From Methylorubrum sp. B1-46 (lineage in GTDB: Bacteria > Pseudomonadota > Alphaproteobacteria > Rhizobiales > Beijerinckiaceae), in assembly GCF_021117295.1 (NCBI RefSeq), contig NZ_CP088248.1, forward strand, positions 1-52,774: 52,774 bases of DNA, read 5' to 3'. Position 1 is the first letter of the stretch. Every line of letters begins with the position of its first letter. The notes under the pieces are model-generated. The model ran no database searches, was not told the DNA's origin, and saw only the letters and a program-made list of their open reading frames with translations. This document shows positions 15,484 through 23,164 of the stretch, piece by piece. The position numbers and the translations under genes are program-made.

Positions 15484-16482
15484 ATGCTGAAAGATAAACC
15501 AGAAACGGGGGTGCTCAAACTGGAATTGCAGCGATTTTCTACCACTGCCCTACCGGTTCGGGACCGGCATGAGGCATGGCTGCATCAGGATTGGCCAAGC
15601 TTCGCGCCGTTCTACCGTTGTGTTCCGCTAGAGCCATTCGACGTCACTGCGGATCGCCTCTATCTCGATAATATATTAATCATATACTCCAAGATCACGT
15701 CGCAGGAGTGGGCGCGCGACGTCGGCTTGATAAAGTCCTGGAGCTCGGACTCTCTTGTTGTTGCTTTGACAATCCAGGGAGAGGCAAAGGGAACATGGGG
15801 CGACATCCACGTTAAAACCCGCCCGGGAAGTCTTCACCTGGCTGATCTTGCAAAAGCCTCGTCCCACGTTTCAAGCGCAAGTCAGACAATTATCCTGATC
15901 GTGCCTCGCGCCCTTGCTGCTAGTCGTGGTCTTGACGTTGCCGCACTCCATGGAGTTGCCATTGCCTCGCATACAGCATCGTTCCTGACCACGCATCTGC
16001 TCAGCCTTCGGAGTGCCGTGCCGGAGCTCCCGAGGAGTAGTGGGATGATGCTGGCACGTGGAGTCATCGATCTCCTTGTTCTGGCACTTGCAGGAACAGG
16101 AAGGGCATCCCAAGCCGTCGTTGGCCGACGCGGCCTCGCACTGCTGGCACGGGGTGCAATCGATGAAGGACTCGGCTCTCCCTCTCTCAATACGGCAAGG
16201 CTCTGCCGTACTCTGGCAGTTTCGCGCGCTACACTCTATCGCCTGTTTGAGGAAGAAGGCGGCGTTCAATACTATATCCGTCGCCGCCGTCTTGAAGTCG
16301 CACGAGCAACTCTTGAGGATGCGACTTCCGCAGAGCCAATCTGTGCGATTGCGGAGCGGTTCGGCTTCAGCGATGCTGCCCACCTCAGTCGGCTGTTCCG
16401 TAGACAATATGGCATGACGCCAAGCGATTGCCGTGCGGAAGCTCAACGAATTGCCAAGCAGAAGGACGCGCAGCTGCGATGA
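15484..16482 (+). CDS. AraC-family transcription regulator
   Basis: Regulator of 332 aa. The N-terminal 200 or so residues match the AraC-binding-domain-like (AraC_binding_2) type, with RDRHEAWLHQDWPSFAPFY. The C-terminal 100 residues have the double helix-turn-helix: TARLCRTLAVSRATLYRLFE and PICAIAERFGFSDAAHLSRL, then FRRQYGMTPSDCR. The ligand is unknown. The stop codon overlaps the start of the next gene (ATGATGA), suggesting translational coupling. An upstream frame at 15174-15497 was not accepted. Confidence 0.88.
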   Translation: MLKDKPETGVLKLELQRFSTTALPVRDRHEAWLHQDWPSFAPFYRCVPLEPFDVTADRLYLDNILIIYSKITSQEWARDVGLIKSWSSDSLVVALTIQGEAKGTWGDIHVKTRPGSLHLADLAKASSHVSSASQTIILIVPRALAASRGLDVAALHGVAIASHTASFLTTHLLSLRSAVPELPRSSGMMLARGVIDLLVLALAGTGRASQAVVGRRGLALLARGAIDEGLGSPSLNTARLCRTLAVSRATLYRLFEEEGGVQYYIRRRRLEVARATLEDATSAEPICAIAERFGFSDAAHLSRLFRRQYGMTPSDCRAEAQRIAKQKDAQLR

Positions 16483-16739
16483 TCATATCGGCAGTGGTAC
16501 TGGCCAGCTTCGTCTGCGCTTTTCTCCTGACGATGCTGATGCGTCTTCCTGCTCTCGGCGTCGCTTGCGGGGTTCCGCTAGCGGGAGCGGCATGCGCTTT
16601 TCTCGCGATCACGCTTTTCCCGTCAGGAGGATCAACTGAGCCTGTTGTCGTCCCGCTGCTTTTGATCATTGTCGCGCTCGGGGCTGTTCCCGGCGCAGTG
16701 TTAGCTGCCCTACGCCGGCGGGGTCATACCGAGGTCTAA
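16479..16739 (+). CDS. Small membrane protein coupled to the AraC-type regulator
   Basis: Protein of 86 aa starting MIISAVVLASFVCAFLLT, with three predicted membrane helices and a basic end (RRRGHTEV). The ATG at 16479 overlaps the regulator's stop codon by four bases, so the pair is probably one transcript. No family recognised. Confidence 0.6.
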   Translation: MIISAVVLASFVCAFLLTMLMRLPALGVACGVPLAGAACAFLAITLFPSGGSTEPVVVPLLLIIVALGAVPGAVLAALRRRGHTEV

Positions 16740-16746
16740 TGGGCCA

Positions 16747-17067
16747 CTACCTGCAACGCGTTAGGTCGAAGGGTCCATCCGCCGTGTTGAGCCTCATCCG
16801 GTTCCGTCCCAGCCGTTCGACGACGCTCTCCGTCCGCGTGCCCTCTGCGACGACCACAAGCTGACCGCCTTTAAGGCTCCATCGAGCAGAGCCTTCATCC
16901 GTTGTCCCGTCCTGCGAATAAACAACAGCGGGAGGCTTGCAGCCGTCCGTACCCCAGCTGCCTACAAGATATTCACGAGTGACCGGCGAGGATCTATCTT
17001 TGGCGTTGACTGGCGTGTGGTAAGCTGTTGACAGCAACAGCATGACCAAGGCTGCGATTGAATTCAT
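16747..17067 (-). CDS. Small secreted protein
   Basis: Protein of 106 aa with a signal peptide (MNSIAALVMLLLSTAYHTPV, cleavage near VNAKD). The mature part has LVGSWGTDGCKPP near its start and RCR at the end, leaving two cysteines that could pair; the GSWG opening and alternating strands resemble small lipocalin-like periplasmic proteins. The ATG at 17067 is chosen because it starts the signal peptide. It converges with the gene ending at 16739, leaving seven bases between. Confidence 0.6.
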   Translation of the reverse strand: MNSIAALVMLLLSTAYHTPVNAKDRSSPVTREYLVGSWGTDGCKPPAVVYSQDGTTDEGSARWSLKGGQLVVVAEGTRTESVVERLGRNRMRLNTADGPFDLTRCR

Positions 17068-17535
17068 TATCAATGGATTGGATTTTTTCTGCTGTAGGCT
17101 GAGCGGCACTTGATCACCAACGTTTTGTGCCACCAGGTTGCGCTTGTGCGGATGATATCGCGCCATAAGGTGGGCTTAGCCTGACTTCGTGGATGACCTA
17201 ACCATCAGGATGTCCACTGTCGGCTGAACGGGTAGCACGTTGCGGAGCCGCCGTGCTTGTACACATGTCTCAGCAGCTTGTCTGGGCGCCTCATACTGCG
17301 CCTTTCGCTCGTCGAGCCCACGTGGCCACGATAGCGGATGCGCCCTGATTTTGGTTGTCAATGGCGGCTTCCGTTCAGCGGCTCAAGGCCCGGGTTGTGC
17401 CCAGATGACCACCACTGCAGCTAGGCCGGGATCTTCACGGAGTCCGGCTCAAGTTCGCACCTCCCTCTTCTCGCTTCGGATGAAAGGCGCCGTCTCAGCA
17501 AAGCTTAGCCAATGTGATCGGCTTTAACATTCTGC
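17068..17535. other. Gene-free stretch upstream of the stress genes
   Basis: About 470 bases without a convincing gene. Short frames on both strands are arginine- and serine-rich shadows. It must contain the promoter of the small secreted protein on the minus strand and ends at the EcfG-type promoter of the stress genes. Confidence 0.35.
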
Positions 17536-17561
17536 GGAACTGCCTCAGGGCATGGACCGTT
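17536..17561 (+). promoter_or_regulatory. EcfG-type general-stress promoter
   Basis: GGAAC at 17536-17540 and CGTT at 17558-17561 are 17 bases apart, matching the alphaproteobacterial EcfG consensus GGAAC-N16/17-CGTT exactly. It lies 29 bases before the ATG of the first DUF2382 gene, placing transcription start a few bases further on and leaving a short leader. Confidence 0.7.
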
Positions 17562-17589
17562 CTCGTGCTGCAGAACAGGTCAGGCCACA

Positions 17590-18138
17590 ATGATCAAAAC
17601 ACCTCCTGTGGCAAGTGACGACGGTGCTTCCACGCAAGTGCCGTCGCAAAACGGCGGTACAGACGAAGATCTAACCCCGCTCGAGCTGCGAGCAGAGGAG
17701 GAGCTTGTTCTTCCTGTCGTCGAGGAAACTGCTCACATCGAGAAGCGGCTACGCGAAAAAGGTCGCGTCCGCGTCAGCACACAAACAGAAACCATCGAAA
17801 AGGTGCTCCGCGAGTCGCTGCACGGCAACACCGTGGGCGTCAGTCGGCTGCCCATCGACCGCGTCATCAAGGAAGGCGAGCCTGTTCCTCAGACGCGCAC
17901 GGAAGGCAGCGTCACCATCATCCCAATCCTCGAAGAGGTCCTCGTCGTCGAGAAGCGCCTGATCCTCAAGGAGGAGGTGCACATCCGCGAGACGAGCACG
18001 AACGAGGACGTCGAGGTTCCGGTCACCCTGCGCAAGCAGCGCGCGGTGATCGAACGCATAGGTCCGGAGGGGGCTGAACCCACCACACCTACGGAGGAAA
18101 CAGACCATGACCCAGACGATCACAGCCCTGTACGATAA
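17590..18138 (+). CDS. YsnF/AvaK-type stress protein (DUF2382)
   Basis: Protein of 182 aa with a DUF2382 domain at about residues 35-155: ELVLPVVEETAHIEKRL, then RVRVSTQTETIEKVL and VVEKRLILKEEVHIRET, ending VTLRKQRAVIERI. The family is linked to general stress in Bacillus and cyanobacteria; the mechanism is unknown. The gene follows an EcfG-type promoter and overlaps the next DUF2382 gene by 32 bases in another frame, so the two are likely cotranscribed and coupled. The acidic C-terminal tail (TEETDHDPDDHSPVR) encodes the overlap. Confidence 0.85.
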   Translation: MIKTPPVASDDGASTQVPSQNGGTDEDLTPLELRAEEELVLPVVEETAHIEKRLREKGRVRVSTQTETIEKVLRESLHGNTVGVSRLPIDRVIKEGEPVPQTRTEGSVTIIPILEEVLVVEKRLILKEEVHIRETSTNEDVEVPVTLRKQRAVIERIGPEGAEPTTPTEETDHDPDDHSPVR

Positions 18139-19051
18139 CCGGCAGGACGCTCAGAACGCGCTCAGCAAACTCGTCGCCGCCGGCATTCCCGAGTCCTCGG
18201 TCCGCCTCGTTCAGGGCCGCGAGGGCAGCACTGCTCAGAGCACCGGAGCTTACGACCACACCCGGGACGAAGGCGGCTTCTGGGGTTCGCTTAAAGACCT
18301 CTTCCTGCCGGAGGAGGACCGCTACTCCTACAGCGAGGGGCTGAACCGCGGCGGCACGATGCTGACGGTCTCTGCCGACGACAGCAAGATCCGTGCAGTC
18401 GCCGATATCCTTGAGCAGACCAACGCGGTCGACCTGGACGAGCGCGAGTCGTCCTGGCGGCAGGAGGGCTGGAGCGGCTACACCGCAGGTGCAACGGGTG
18501 CCGAGGCTGCGGGCGGTATTCCGGCAACCGGAGCGTCGGCCGGCACCACCGGTCTGCATGCCGCGGGTGGGGCCAGTTCCGCAGGTTCCTATGCTAGTGG
18601 GGTATCTGGTGTCACTGGCGCGGCACATGATGCGCAAGTCGGCAGCCGGGAGACTATCCCCGTCGTTGAGGAGCGTCTGAACGTCGGCAAGCGGGTCACC
18701 GAGCAGGGCCGGGTGCGGCTGCGCTCTTACGCCGTCGAGACGCCGGTAAACGAGCAGGTGAGCCTCCGTGAGGAGACGGTCCACGTCGACCGGCAAAGGG
18801 TTGATCGTCCGGTAACGGCCGCCGACGAGGCACTGTTTGCCGAGAAGACCATCGAAGCGACTGAGCGTGTCGAGGAGGCGGTGGTCTCCAAGGACGCCCG
18901 CGTCGTCGAGGAGGTGGGCCTGCGCAAGGATGCGACCCAGCACACCGAAACCATCACCGACAAGGTGCGGCGCACCGAGGTCGAGGTGGAAGACGAGCGT
19001 GGGAACGTCACACGTACCGGCACCGGCGGGACGACAACCGACAAGCGCTAA
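18107..19051 (+). CDS. YsnF/AvaK-type stress protein with N-terminal general-stress domain
   Basis: Protein of 314 aa. Residues 1-110 form a domain like the N-terminus of general stress protein 17M (ITALYDNRQDAQNALSKL, then GLNRGGTMLTVSADD). A Gly/Ala/Thr-rich linker (about 130-175) follows, and residues 180-285 form a DUF2382 domain (IPVVEERLNVGKRVTEQGRV; VHVDRQRVDRPV; VVEEVGLRKDATQHTETI). It is the larger partner of the preceding gene and starts inside it. Likely under EcfG control through the promoter at 17536-17561. Confidence 0.87.
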   Translation: MTQTITALYDNRQDAQNALSKLVAAGIPESSVRLVQGREGSTAQSTGAYDHTRDEGGFWGSLKDLFLPEEDRYSYSEGLNRGGTMLTVSADDSKIRAVADILEQTNAVDLDERESSWRQEGWSGYTAGATGAEAAGGIPATGASAGTTGLHAAGGASSAGSYASGVSGVTGAAHDAQVGSRETIPVVEERLNVGKRVTEQGRVRLRSYAVETPVNEQVSLREETVHVDRQRVDRPVTAADEALFAEKTIEATERVEEAVVSKDARVVEEVGLRKDATQHTETITDKVRRTEVEVEDERGNVTRTGTGGTTTDKR

Positions 19052-19168
19052 GCGCTTGTCGCGGCTGATATACCACAGCTCTTAAGCATCCTGCAGCTCG
19101 CTTGTGGGATGCTAGGAAATCCTTAACCATGAGCGCGTTGCGATGCAGCCTTTCGAGGTTGTGTCGCA

Positions 19169-19471
19169 ATGCGCTTCATCCATGTTGAGGACGGCCTACG
19201 TCTCCGCTTTCCCGGACGCGATGCAGCGTTCAACGAGGGTGTCGAGATCGGTATCCTGGCCGTCAACTTGGCCAGCGGACGTGGCGAGTTCACGCTGCAG
19301 CTCTCCAGCGGCACACTTGAGCAGGCTCGAGCCCTCGCCGCGCAGATGGGCTACCGGGTGCATGTCGTCCGGAGCGACGAAGCCTGGGCAGGAGTGACGT
19401 TTCTGACCGGCCGTAGGCGACCCAAGCTGACGCTGATCCACAATCCGCCAGAGGCTCAGGCTGCAGGCTGA
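19169..19471 (+). CDS. Hypothetical protein, 100 aa
   Basis: The frame begins MRFIHVEDGLRLRFPGRDAA and has an alternating strand-helix pattern, including ARALAAQMGYRVHVVRSDEA. No family recognised. The coding pattern agrees with its neighbours and the opposite strand shows only low-quality frames. It lies 117 bases after the stress gene and could share its transcript. Confidence 0.55.
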   Translation: MRFIHVEDGLRLRFPGRDAAFNEGVEIGILAVNLASGRGEFTLQLSSGTLEQARALAAQMGYRVHVVRSDEAWAGVTFLTGRRRPKLTLIHNPPEAQAAG

Positions 19472-19576
19472 CCAACGGAACGCCCGCTGCCGTGTGGTTC
19501 AACCATTCGGAACAGTGGCGATCTGCTTCTCGGTGACATTCAGAACGAGGTCGGCAACCACAGCCGATCGTGGCGG

Positions 19577-19864
19577 TTGACCCAAGCAGCTAAAGCCACG
19601 GAGAGCGTTGTGGCCGTTATTACGATCACGATCGGACTGCGCACCGGCACCCGGCTTCTCGCAGCCAACTCAGAACGCAGTGCCGCTAGCTACGCCGAGG
19701 CGGTTGTCTACGCCATACCGCGCGAAGCTCTCCCGGTGCCTCTGGCTGTCTCTTGCCTCGATACAGGCGTCCGCAACCGGCTGACCGAGTATCTGCTCGA
19801 TCTGCAGACCGAATGCCTGCGTATGCCTCTGCCAAACCAGAACGCGTCTGGGGCTTTGGGCTGA
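19577..19864 (+). CDS. Possible hypothetical protein
   Basis: Open frame of 95 codons with a TTG start, containing VVYAIPREALPVPLAVSCLD and a helical end (VRNRLTEYLLDLQTECLRM). It has no recognisable family and no strong ribosome site. A GGAAC-N17-CGGT sequence near 19516 weakly resembles an EcfG promoter. Listed because the composition looks coded. Confidence 0.3.
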   Translation: MTQAAKATESVVAVITITIGLRTGTRLLAANSERSAASYAEAVVYAIPREALPVPLAVSCLDTGVRNRLTEYLLDLQTECLRMPLPNQNASGALG

Positions 19865-19910
19865 TTGAAGGGCTTTCCATGCCGCTTCAGTCCTGCCTAC
19901 ATCTCACCCC

Positions 19911-20120
19911 ATGCTTCTGATGAGCGCCAACTCGAATACGCCGCTGTCAGCGGACTCTGCGCCTGACCATGGGCCAATCCTGGACGCCCGCACACGCCTG
20001 CGGCTCGGGCTGCAGCTGCAGGCCATCTACGAGCCGGTGCTGAATGACGTTCTAGATCCACGTCTGGCCGAGCTGCTGCGGCAACTTGAGTGCGATCGGG
20101 ATCAGACACAAGCCGGCTAG
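19911..20120 (+). CDS. NepR-like anti-sigma factor
   Basis: Small protein (69 aa). Its second half, RLRLGLQLQAIYEPVLNDVL then RLAELLRQLE, matches the two-helix NepR core (I-G-x2-L-R-x-IYD-x-V-x5-P-x-R-x2-x-LL-x2-L). NepR binds the sigma factor EcfG and keeps it inactive until phosphorylated PhyR sequesters NepR. No phyR or ecfG gene is in this window, so a plasmid NepR would act on chromosomal partners. ATG codons at 19911 and 19920 are both possible. Two EcfG-type promoters elsewhere on the plasmid fit the same circuit. Confidence 0.6.
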   Translation: MLLMSANSNTPLSADSAPDHGPILDARTRLRLGLQLQAIYEPVLNDVLDPRLAELLRQLECDRDQTQAG

Positions 20121-20244
20121 CTACCTGGGCTGTGGTGTGCCCACGCACTTGAAGTACAAGCTATGCCGTACACGCAACGTCGCAAACCCTTCGAAGGGGG
20201 TTGCCTTGTGCGACGCACCATCTAATTTTGGATTATGCGCAACC

Positions 20245-20331
20245 GCGATGGCGTCGCGGTCATGCTGCTCTTCTTGAGCGTTTCCTCCCAAGACTTCGGG
20301 CCGTCCCCTCACCGGGGCGGCCTTTTTTGTG
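20245..20331 (+). ncRNA. Candidate suhB/MmgR-type small RNA
   Basis: A gene-free segment ending in a strong intrinsic terminator. Just before it is GTTTCCTCCCAAGACTT, containing the anti-Shine-Dalgarno word TCCTCCC, and then CGGGCCG leading into the terminator stem. This arrangement is what I remember of the alphaproteobacterial suhB (MmgR) RNA family of about 75-80 nt. A -10-like GATTAT lies near 20231, suggesting a start near 20243; the 5' end is approximate. Such RNAs act with Hfq by blocking ribosome sites of target mRNAs. Confidence 0.5.
20299..20330 (+). terminator. Intrinsic terminator of the candidate sRNA
   Basis: GGCCG-T-CCCC, loop TCACC, GGGG-CGGCC, then six T: a nine-pair stem with one bulged base followed by a T-run. 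Confidence 0.8.
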
Positions 20332-20478
20332 TCTTGTAAGTGATCATCTATCCATCTCCGCCGAGCGCAGCAAGCAAGATTTTTCTTAAACGGCCTTCAC
20401 CCATGTGGAATTTTTTATCCAGTTTGAACTTGGCAGCAAAAAACTGGCGATTTGACCGAGCGCGGCAGCGTTCAGCGA

Positions 20479-20649
20479 TCATAGACTGAAGGCACGTACG
20501 GCTGCGGCCAGAGCAGCAAGTCCGCCAAGGGCGACAGCCGAAATCAGCCGGGCACGCGCCCAGGGCCTGAAAGGATTATCGTTACAGGGCTTTGGCGCGC
20601 GACCGGGCCACCTCCGCCATTTACGCTCCGCATTATGAGCATCGAGCAT
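20479..20649 (-). CDS. Small tail-anchored membrane protein
   Basis: Protein of 56 aa starting MLDAHNAERKWRRWPGRAP, with one hydrophobic segment near the C-terminus ([17 protein letters not shown]). A TM segment at the end behind a basic N-terminal half suggests a membrane-anchored small protein. The open frame extends to 20691. It lies downstream of the XRE regulator on the same strand and may be cotranscribed. No family recognised. Confidence 0.45.
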   Translation of the reverse strand: MLDAHNAERKWRRWPGRAPKPCNDNPFRPWARARLISAVALGGLAALAAAVRAFSL

Positions 20650-20709
20650 GGCCTGAAGACCTTGCCTATCAGGCTGAAGGAGGCATGACATGAATGACGT
20701 CCTTGGCGG

Positions 20710-21120
20710 CTATTCGCCGTTGGAGCTCTGGACGAGTTGAGCTGTGCTGCGGACGATCGCCAGAACCTCACGACGCACCTGGTCGTCTTCGATCTCGGCG
20801 TAAGCACGCAGCAGCTCAACAGCCCCCTTGGCATGCAGGAAGCCGAGCAGCTCGGTTTGCTCCCGAGCAGTGGGGTTATCGCTATCCTCGAAGAAGGTGG
20901 AGACCGGCACTTCGAGCAACCGGGCGATCTCGCGCAGGCGTCCCGCGCCAACGCGGTTCTGGCCCTTTTCGTACTTTTGAACCTGCTGGAAGGTCACGCC
21001 TACTGCAAGTCCGAGAGCGGTCTGACTCAATCCACGTGCCTTACGCAGCGCTGCAATCCGAAGCCCGACAAGCCGGTCTGCCTCCGTAACCCGCTTCGGC
21101 GGCCCGCTGGAGATGTCCAT
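20710..21120 (-). CDS. XRE-family transcription regulator
   Basis: Regulator of 136 aa with a helix-turn-helix at about residues 15-75: VGLRIAALRKARGLSQTALG, then VGVTFQQVQKYEKGQNRVGA. This is the Cro/C1 type common in Hyphomicrobiales, with a short C-terminal region (residues 85-136) also typical of the group. It may repress its own promoter and neighbouring plasmid genes. A copy of the 17-bp motif is at 21322, about 200 bases upstream. Confidence 0.85.
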   Translation of the reverse strand: MDISSGPPKRVTEADRLVGLRIAALRKARGLSQTALGLAVGVTFQQVQKYEKGQNRVGAGRLREIARLLEVPVSTFFEDSDNPTAREQTELLGFLHAKGAVELLRAYAEIEDDQVRREVLAIVRSTAQLVQSSNGE

Positions 21121-21665
21121 CCTGCTAATCCTAAAATCTTAAATTCACGCTTGTTGTCGAATGTTGATTACAGCTTAATGGCGCTGCAATTTCAAGCGGT
21201 CGCCTTAGCTGCAATAAGGCCATCGGTAGCTCGAAGCTCGTAGATTACTCTCAGTGCGAACTTCCTTTGACTTCGGCATAAGGAACAGCAACGGCCTTCT
21301 TGCCCTCAATCCGCAAATAATGAAATACGATTTTACAGAAATGCGGGTTTGCAGCCTCTCACTAGGGTGCAGCCGCAGAAAGCAGCGTTCCACCATGTCG
21401 TCACAGGGCTGGAGGCGCCCTTGTCGGCCTAGCCGCCGAAAAAATGTAAGATGGCCAGTGGTTTGAGTCCCGACCATTCTGCCAGTTGCGCTGCTGCGAC
21501 TGATGGCACAGCAAAAAGGCCGCCGAGCAGGTGCTCTAGGCGGTCTAATAGGAAAGCGGTCCAGAAAAAGCTTGCCCCGGCGGTATGCTAGGCAGGGACC
21601 GACCGGGGGTTACGTGATAAGTTATGGGGCAACCGACCGAAAAATTCAAGTGAAATCCGCTTTTC
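21121..21665. other. Gene-free stretch with two copies of the 17-bp motif
   Basis: About 545 bases without a convincing gene between the divergent XRE and Abi-like genes. It is more AT-rich than its surroundings near 21121-21340. It contains motif copies at 21322 and 21652; the second lies 14 bases before the Abi start. A sequence near 21453-21475 looks superficially like a tRNA 3' end but does not fold as one. Confidence 0.5.
21322..21338 (+). repeat. 17-bp dispersed motif, copy 1
   Basis: GAAATACGATTTTACAG, a member of the family GAAAT(C/A)CG(C/A)TTTTACGA found at nine or more places between 21.3 and 35.3 kb. Located between the XRE and Abi-like genes. Confidence 0.6.
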
Positions 21666-21668
21666 GTG
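21652..21668 (+). repeat. 17-bp dispersed motif, copy 2
   Basis: GAAATCCGCTTTTCGTG, placed directly over the start of the Abi-like gene (ATG at 21666 or the preceding GTG). It could act as an operator there. Confidence 0.6.
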
Positions 21669-22340
21669 CCCACCTTCGTTGACGTCCTTTCCAGCGACCG
21701 CTTCGCCACCTACCAGCACTGGGCCGACGGTGATGATGCTCTGGCGCTCCGGCTCTACACCTTCAACGTCCAGCTCTCGGCGGCCCTCTATGGGCCGCTG
21801 CACATGCTCGAGGTGACACTGCGCAACCGGGCTGATGCCCAACTGATGACGGTGTATGGCCCGGACTGGCTCGACGACCCAGTCGCCCTTCCCGGCCGCT
21901 ATCAGCGTGACTGCGTGATCAAGGCCCGCGCCACGCTGCTGGGCGAGCGCAAAGCCGCCAGCCACGGGCAGATGGTGGCCGAGCTGACGTTCGGATTTTG
22001 GACTTCGCTGTTTGGCCGTGACGGGACGCACCTGTGGCAGCATCTTCGGCCTATCTTCCAGGCCAAGGGCATTCAGCGAGGCCTGATCGCCGGGCAGCTG
22101 CGCGACCTCCGGCACCTGCGCAACCGGGTCGCCCACTACGAGCCGATCCTCACCCAGCCCCTCGCCCAGCGCTACGGCAATCTCACCACCCTCACCGGCT
22201 GGCTCTCGCCGACCGCCGCGGCCTGGATCGCCCAGACGTCCGCCTGGGGAGCGCTCTACCCGGCTGTACCGGTGCTTGTGCCGAACGCTGCCGGTGACCT
22301 GCGCGTCGAGCCAGCTGTCATTCCCTTCCTGCCAGCCTGA
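21666..22340 (+). CDS. Abi-family protein with HEPN-type motif
   Basis: Protein of 224 aa resembling the Abi_2/AbiF abortive-infection family. The N-terminal half has RLYTFNVQLSAALYGPLHML and EVTLRNRADAQL; the middle has TFGFWTSLFG; the C-terminal half has DLRHLRNRVAHYEPI, where RNRVAH is the Rx4H motif of HEPN ribonucleases. Proteins of this kind are thought to cut RNA after phage infection and stop growth. The gene stands alone, has a 17-bp motif copy on its start and another seven bases after its stop, and looks like a self-contained cassette. Confidence 0.72.
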   Translation: MPTFVDVLSSDRFATYQHWADGDDALALRLYTFNVQLSAALYGPLHMLEVTLRNRADAQLMTVYGPDWLDDPVALPGRYQRDCVIKARATLLGERKAASHGQMVAELTFGFWTSLFGRDGTHLWQHLRPIFQAKGIQRGLIAGQLRDLRHLRNRVAHYEPILTQPLAQRYGNLTTLTGWLSPTAAAWIAQTSAWGALYPAVPVLVPNAAGDLRVEPAVIPFLPA

Positions 22341-22346
22341 TATCCG

Positions 22347-22363
22347 GAAATACGATTTTCCTG
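22347..22363 (+). repeat. 17-bp dispersed motif, copy 3
   Basis: GAAATACGATTTTCCTG, beginning seven bases after the Abi-like stop codon. Copies 2 and 3 bracket that gene in the same orientation. Confidence 0.6.
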
Positions 22364-22954
22364 TTTTGCGGCGACTGGCTCTATCCTGATGCCGCATGGG
22401 CCAGTCGGCCGTGCCGGCGTCAAGGCACGCTGCGCTCTCCGGCCTTGACCCCATCCCGTCCGACCGGCGGTGGGCTGCCAGTGGGGCAAAGCCCCAAACT
22501 GACCAGCAGAGCTGATCCGCTTCTGCAGAAATCCGCTTTTACGACGGATTGGAGTGGCTTGGGACTAGGCTGCAACCCGTGCCCAGTGCGGAGCGGACGA
22601 ACGCGGCCTTAGGCGGCGTCATGATCGCGGCTGAAACCATCGCCGTCCCGGGCCTGGCAGGAGCCTGATCGGGTCCGGGGGCGCCCTCCCCTACACAATG
22701 GCCGGCGGCTGTGGCGGCACTGTGTGTGAGCGGGCTGGTGTGCCTCTCCCGGCAAGCCAGCCTCTCCCCTGCGGCCAGGCGGTTCGGGAGATGCGCCGGA
22801 GGCTGTCCCGGTCAAGCGGCTGCCCGCTCCGTTCGCGTGCGCTCCCGTGTTGCCGATGACCAGGACCGGCCGGAGGCCTCAGCCCCGCGGCGCAGCAGAA
22901 CTCCCGACCGGCCGCGATGGGCGTGGCCGGTACCAGCAAAGGGAGATCCACACC
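22364..22954. other. Gene-free stretch between the Abi cassette and the DUF3768 pair
   Basis: About 590 bases with one motif copy (22528) preceded by a related word (GATCCGCTTCTGCAG near 22513). The rest is GC-rich with frames on all strands that look like shadows. The promoter of the following two-gene unit must lie here; its ribosome site AAAGGGAG ends about ten bases before 22955. Confidence 0.4.
22528..22544 (+). repeat. 17-bp dispersed motif, copy 4 (consensus)
   Basis: GAAATCCGCTTTTACGA, identical to copy 5 at 27340-27356. Copies 4 and 5 bracket the 4.8-kb block holding the DUF3768 pair and the TIR/caspase operon in the same orientation. Confidence 0.65.
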
Positions 22955-23164
22955 ATGACCCGCACCACCACCAACAACCGTCCGAGCCACGCCGTCTACG
23001 TGGTCGAGGGAGAGGGCGAGAACGCCTTCTGGACCCGGATCGGCGCCGCCTGGGCACATGAGGATGGCGACGGCTTCAACCTTCAGCTCAGCTGCCTGCC
23101 GCTCACTGGCCGCCTGGTCATCCGCAAGCCGCGACCGAAGACTGACGGGGAGCTGGCCCAATGA
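22955..23164 (+). CDS. Small conserved plasmid protein
   Basis: Protein of 69 aa starting MTRTTTNNRPSHAVYVVEGE and continuing AFWTRIGAAWAHEDGDGFNL, then LPLTGRLVIRK. I have seen this pattern (V-x-GEGE-x-AFW-x-IG-x-AW-x-H-x-DG-x-GF) in rhizobial plasmid proteins of unknown role. AAAGGGAG precedes the ATG at 22955. It overlaps the following DUF3768 gene by four bases (ATGA), so they are coupled. Confidence 0.65.
   Translation: MTRTTTNNRPSHAVYVVEGEGENAFWTRIGAAWAHEDGDGFNLQLSCLPLTGRLVIRKPRPKTDGELAQ

Noticed and set aside
15174..15497. 107-codon frame upstream of the AraC-type gene
   Set aside because: No ribosome site, no family resemblance, overlaps the AraC start and an equally long opposite-strand frame; not convincing.
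17240..17527. 95-codon frame before the stress genes
   Set aside because: Ser/Arg-rich with no domain and placed immediately upstream of the EcfG promoter; considered non-coding.
21440..21480. Sequence resembling a tRNA 3' end (GGTTTGAGTCCC...CCA)
   Set aside because: The bases around the loop do not form a T-stem and no matching acceptor strand lies upstream; treated as chance.
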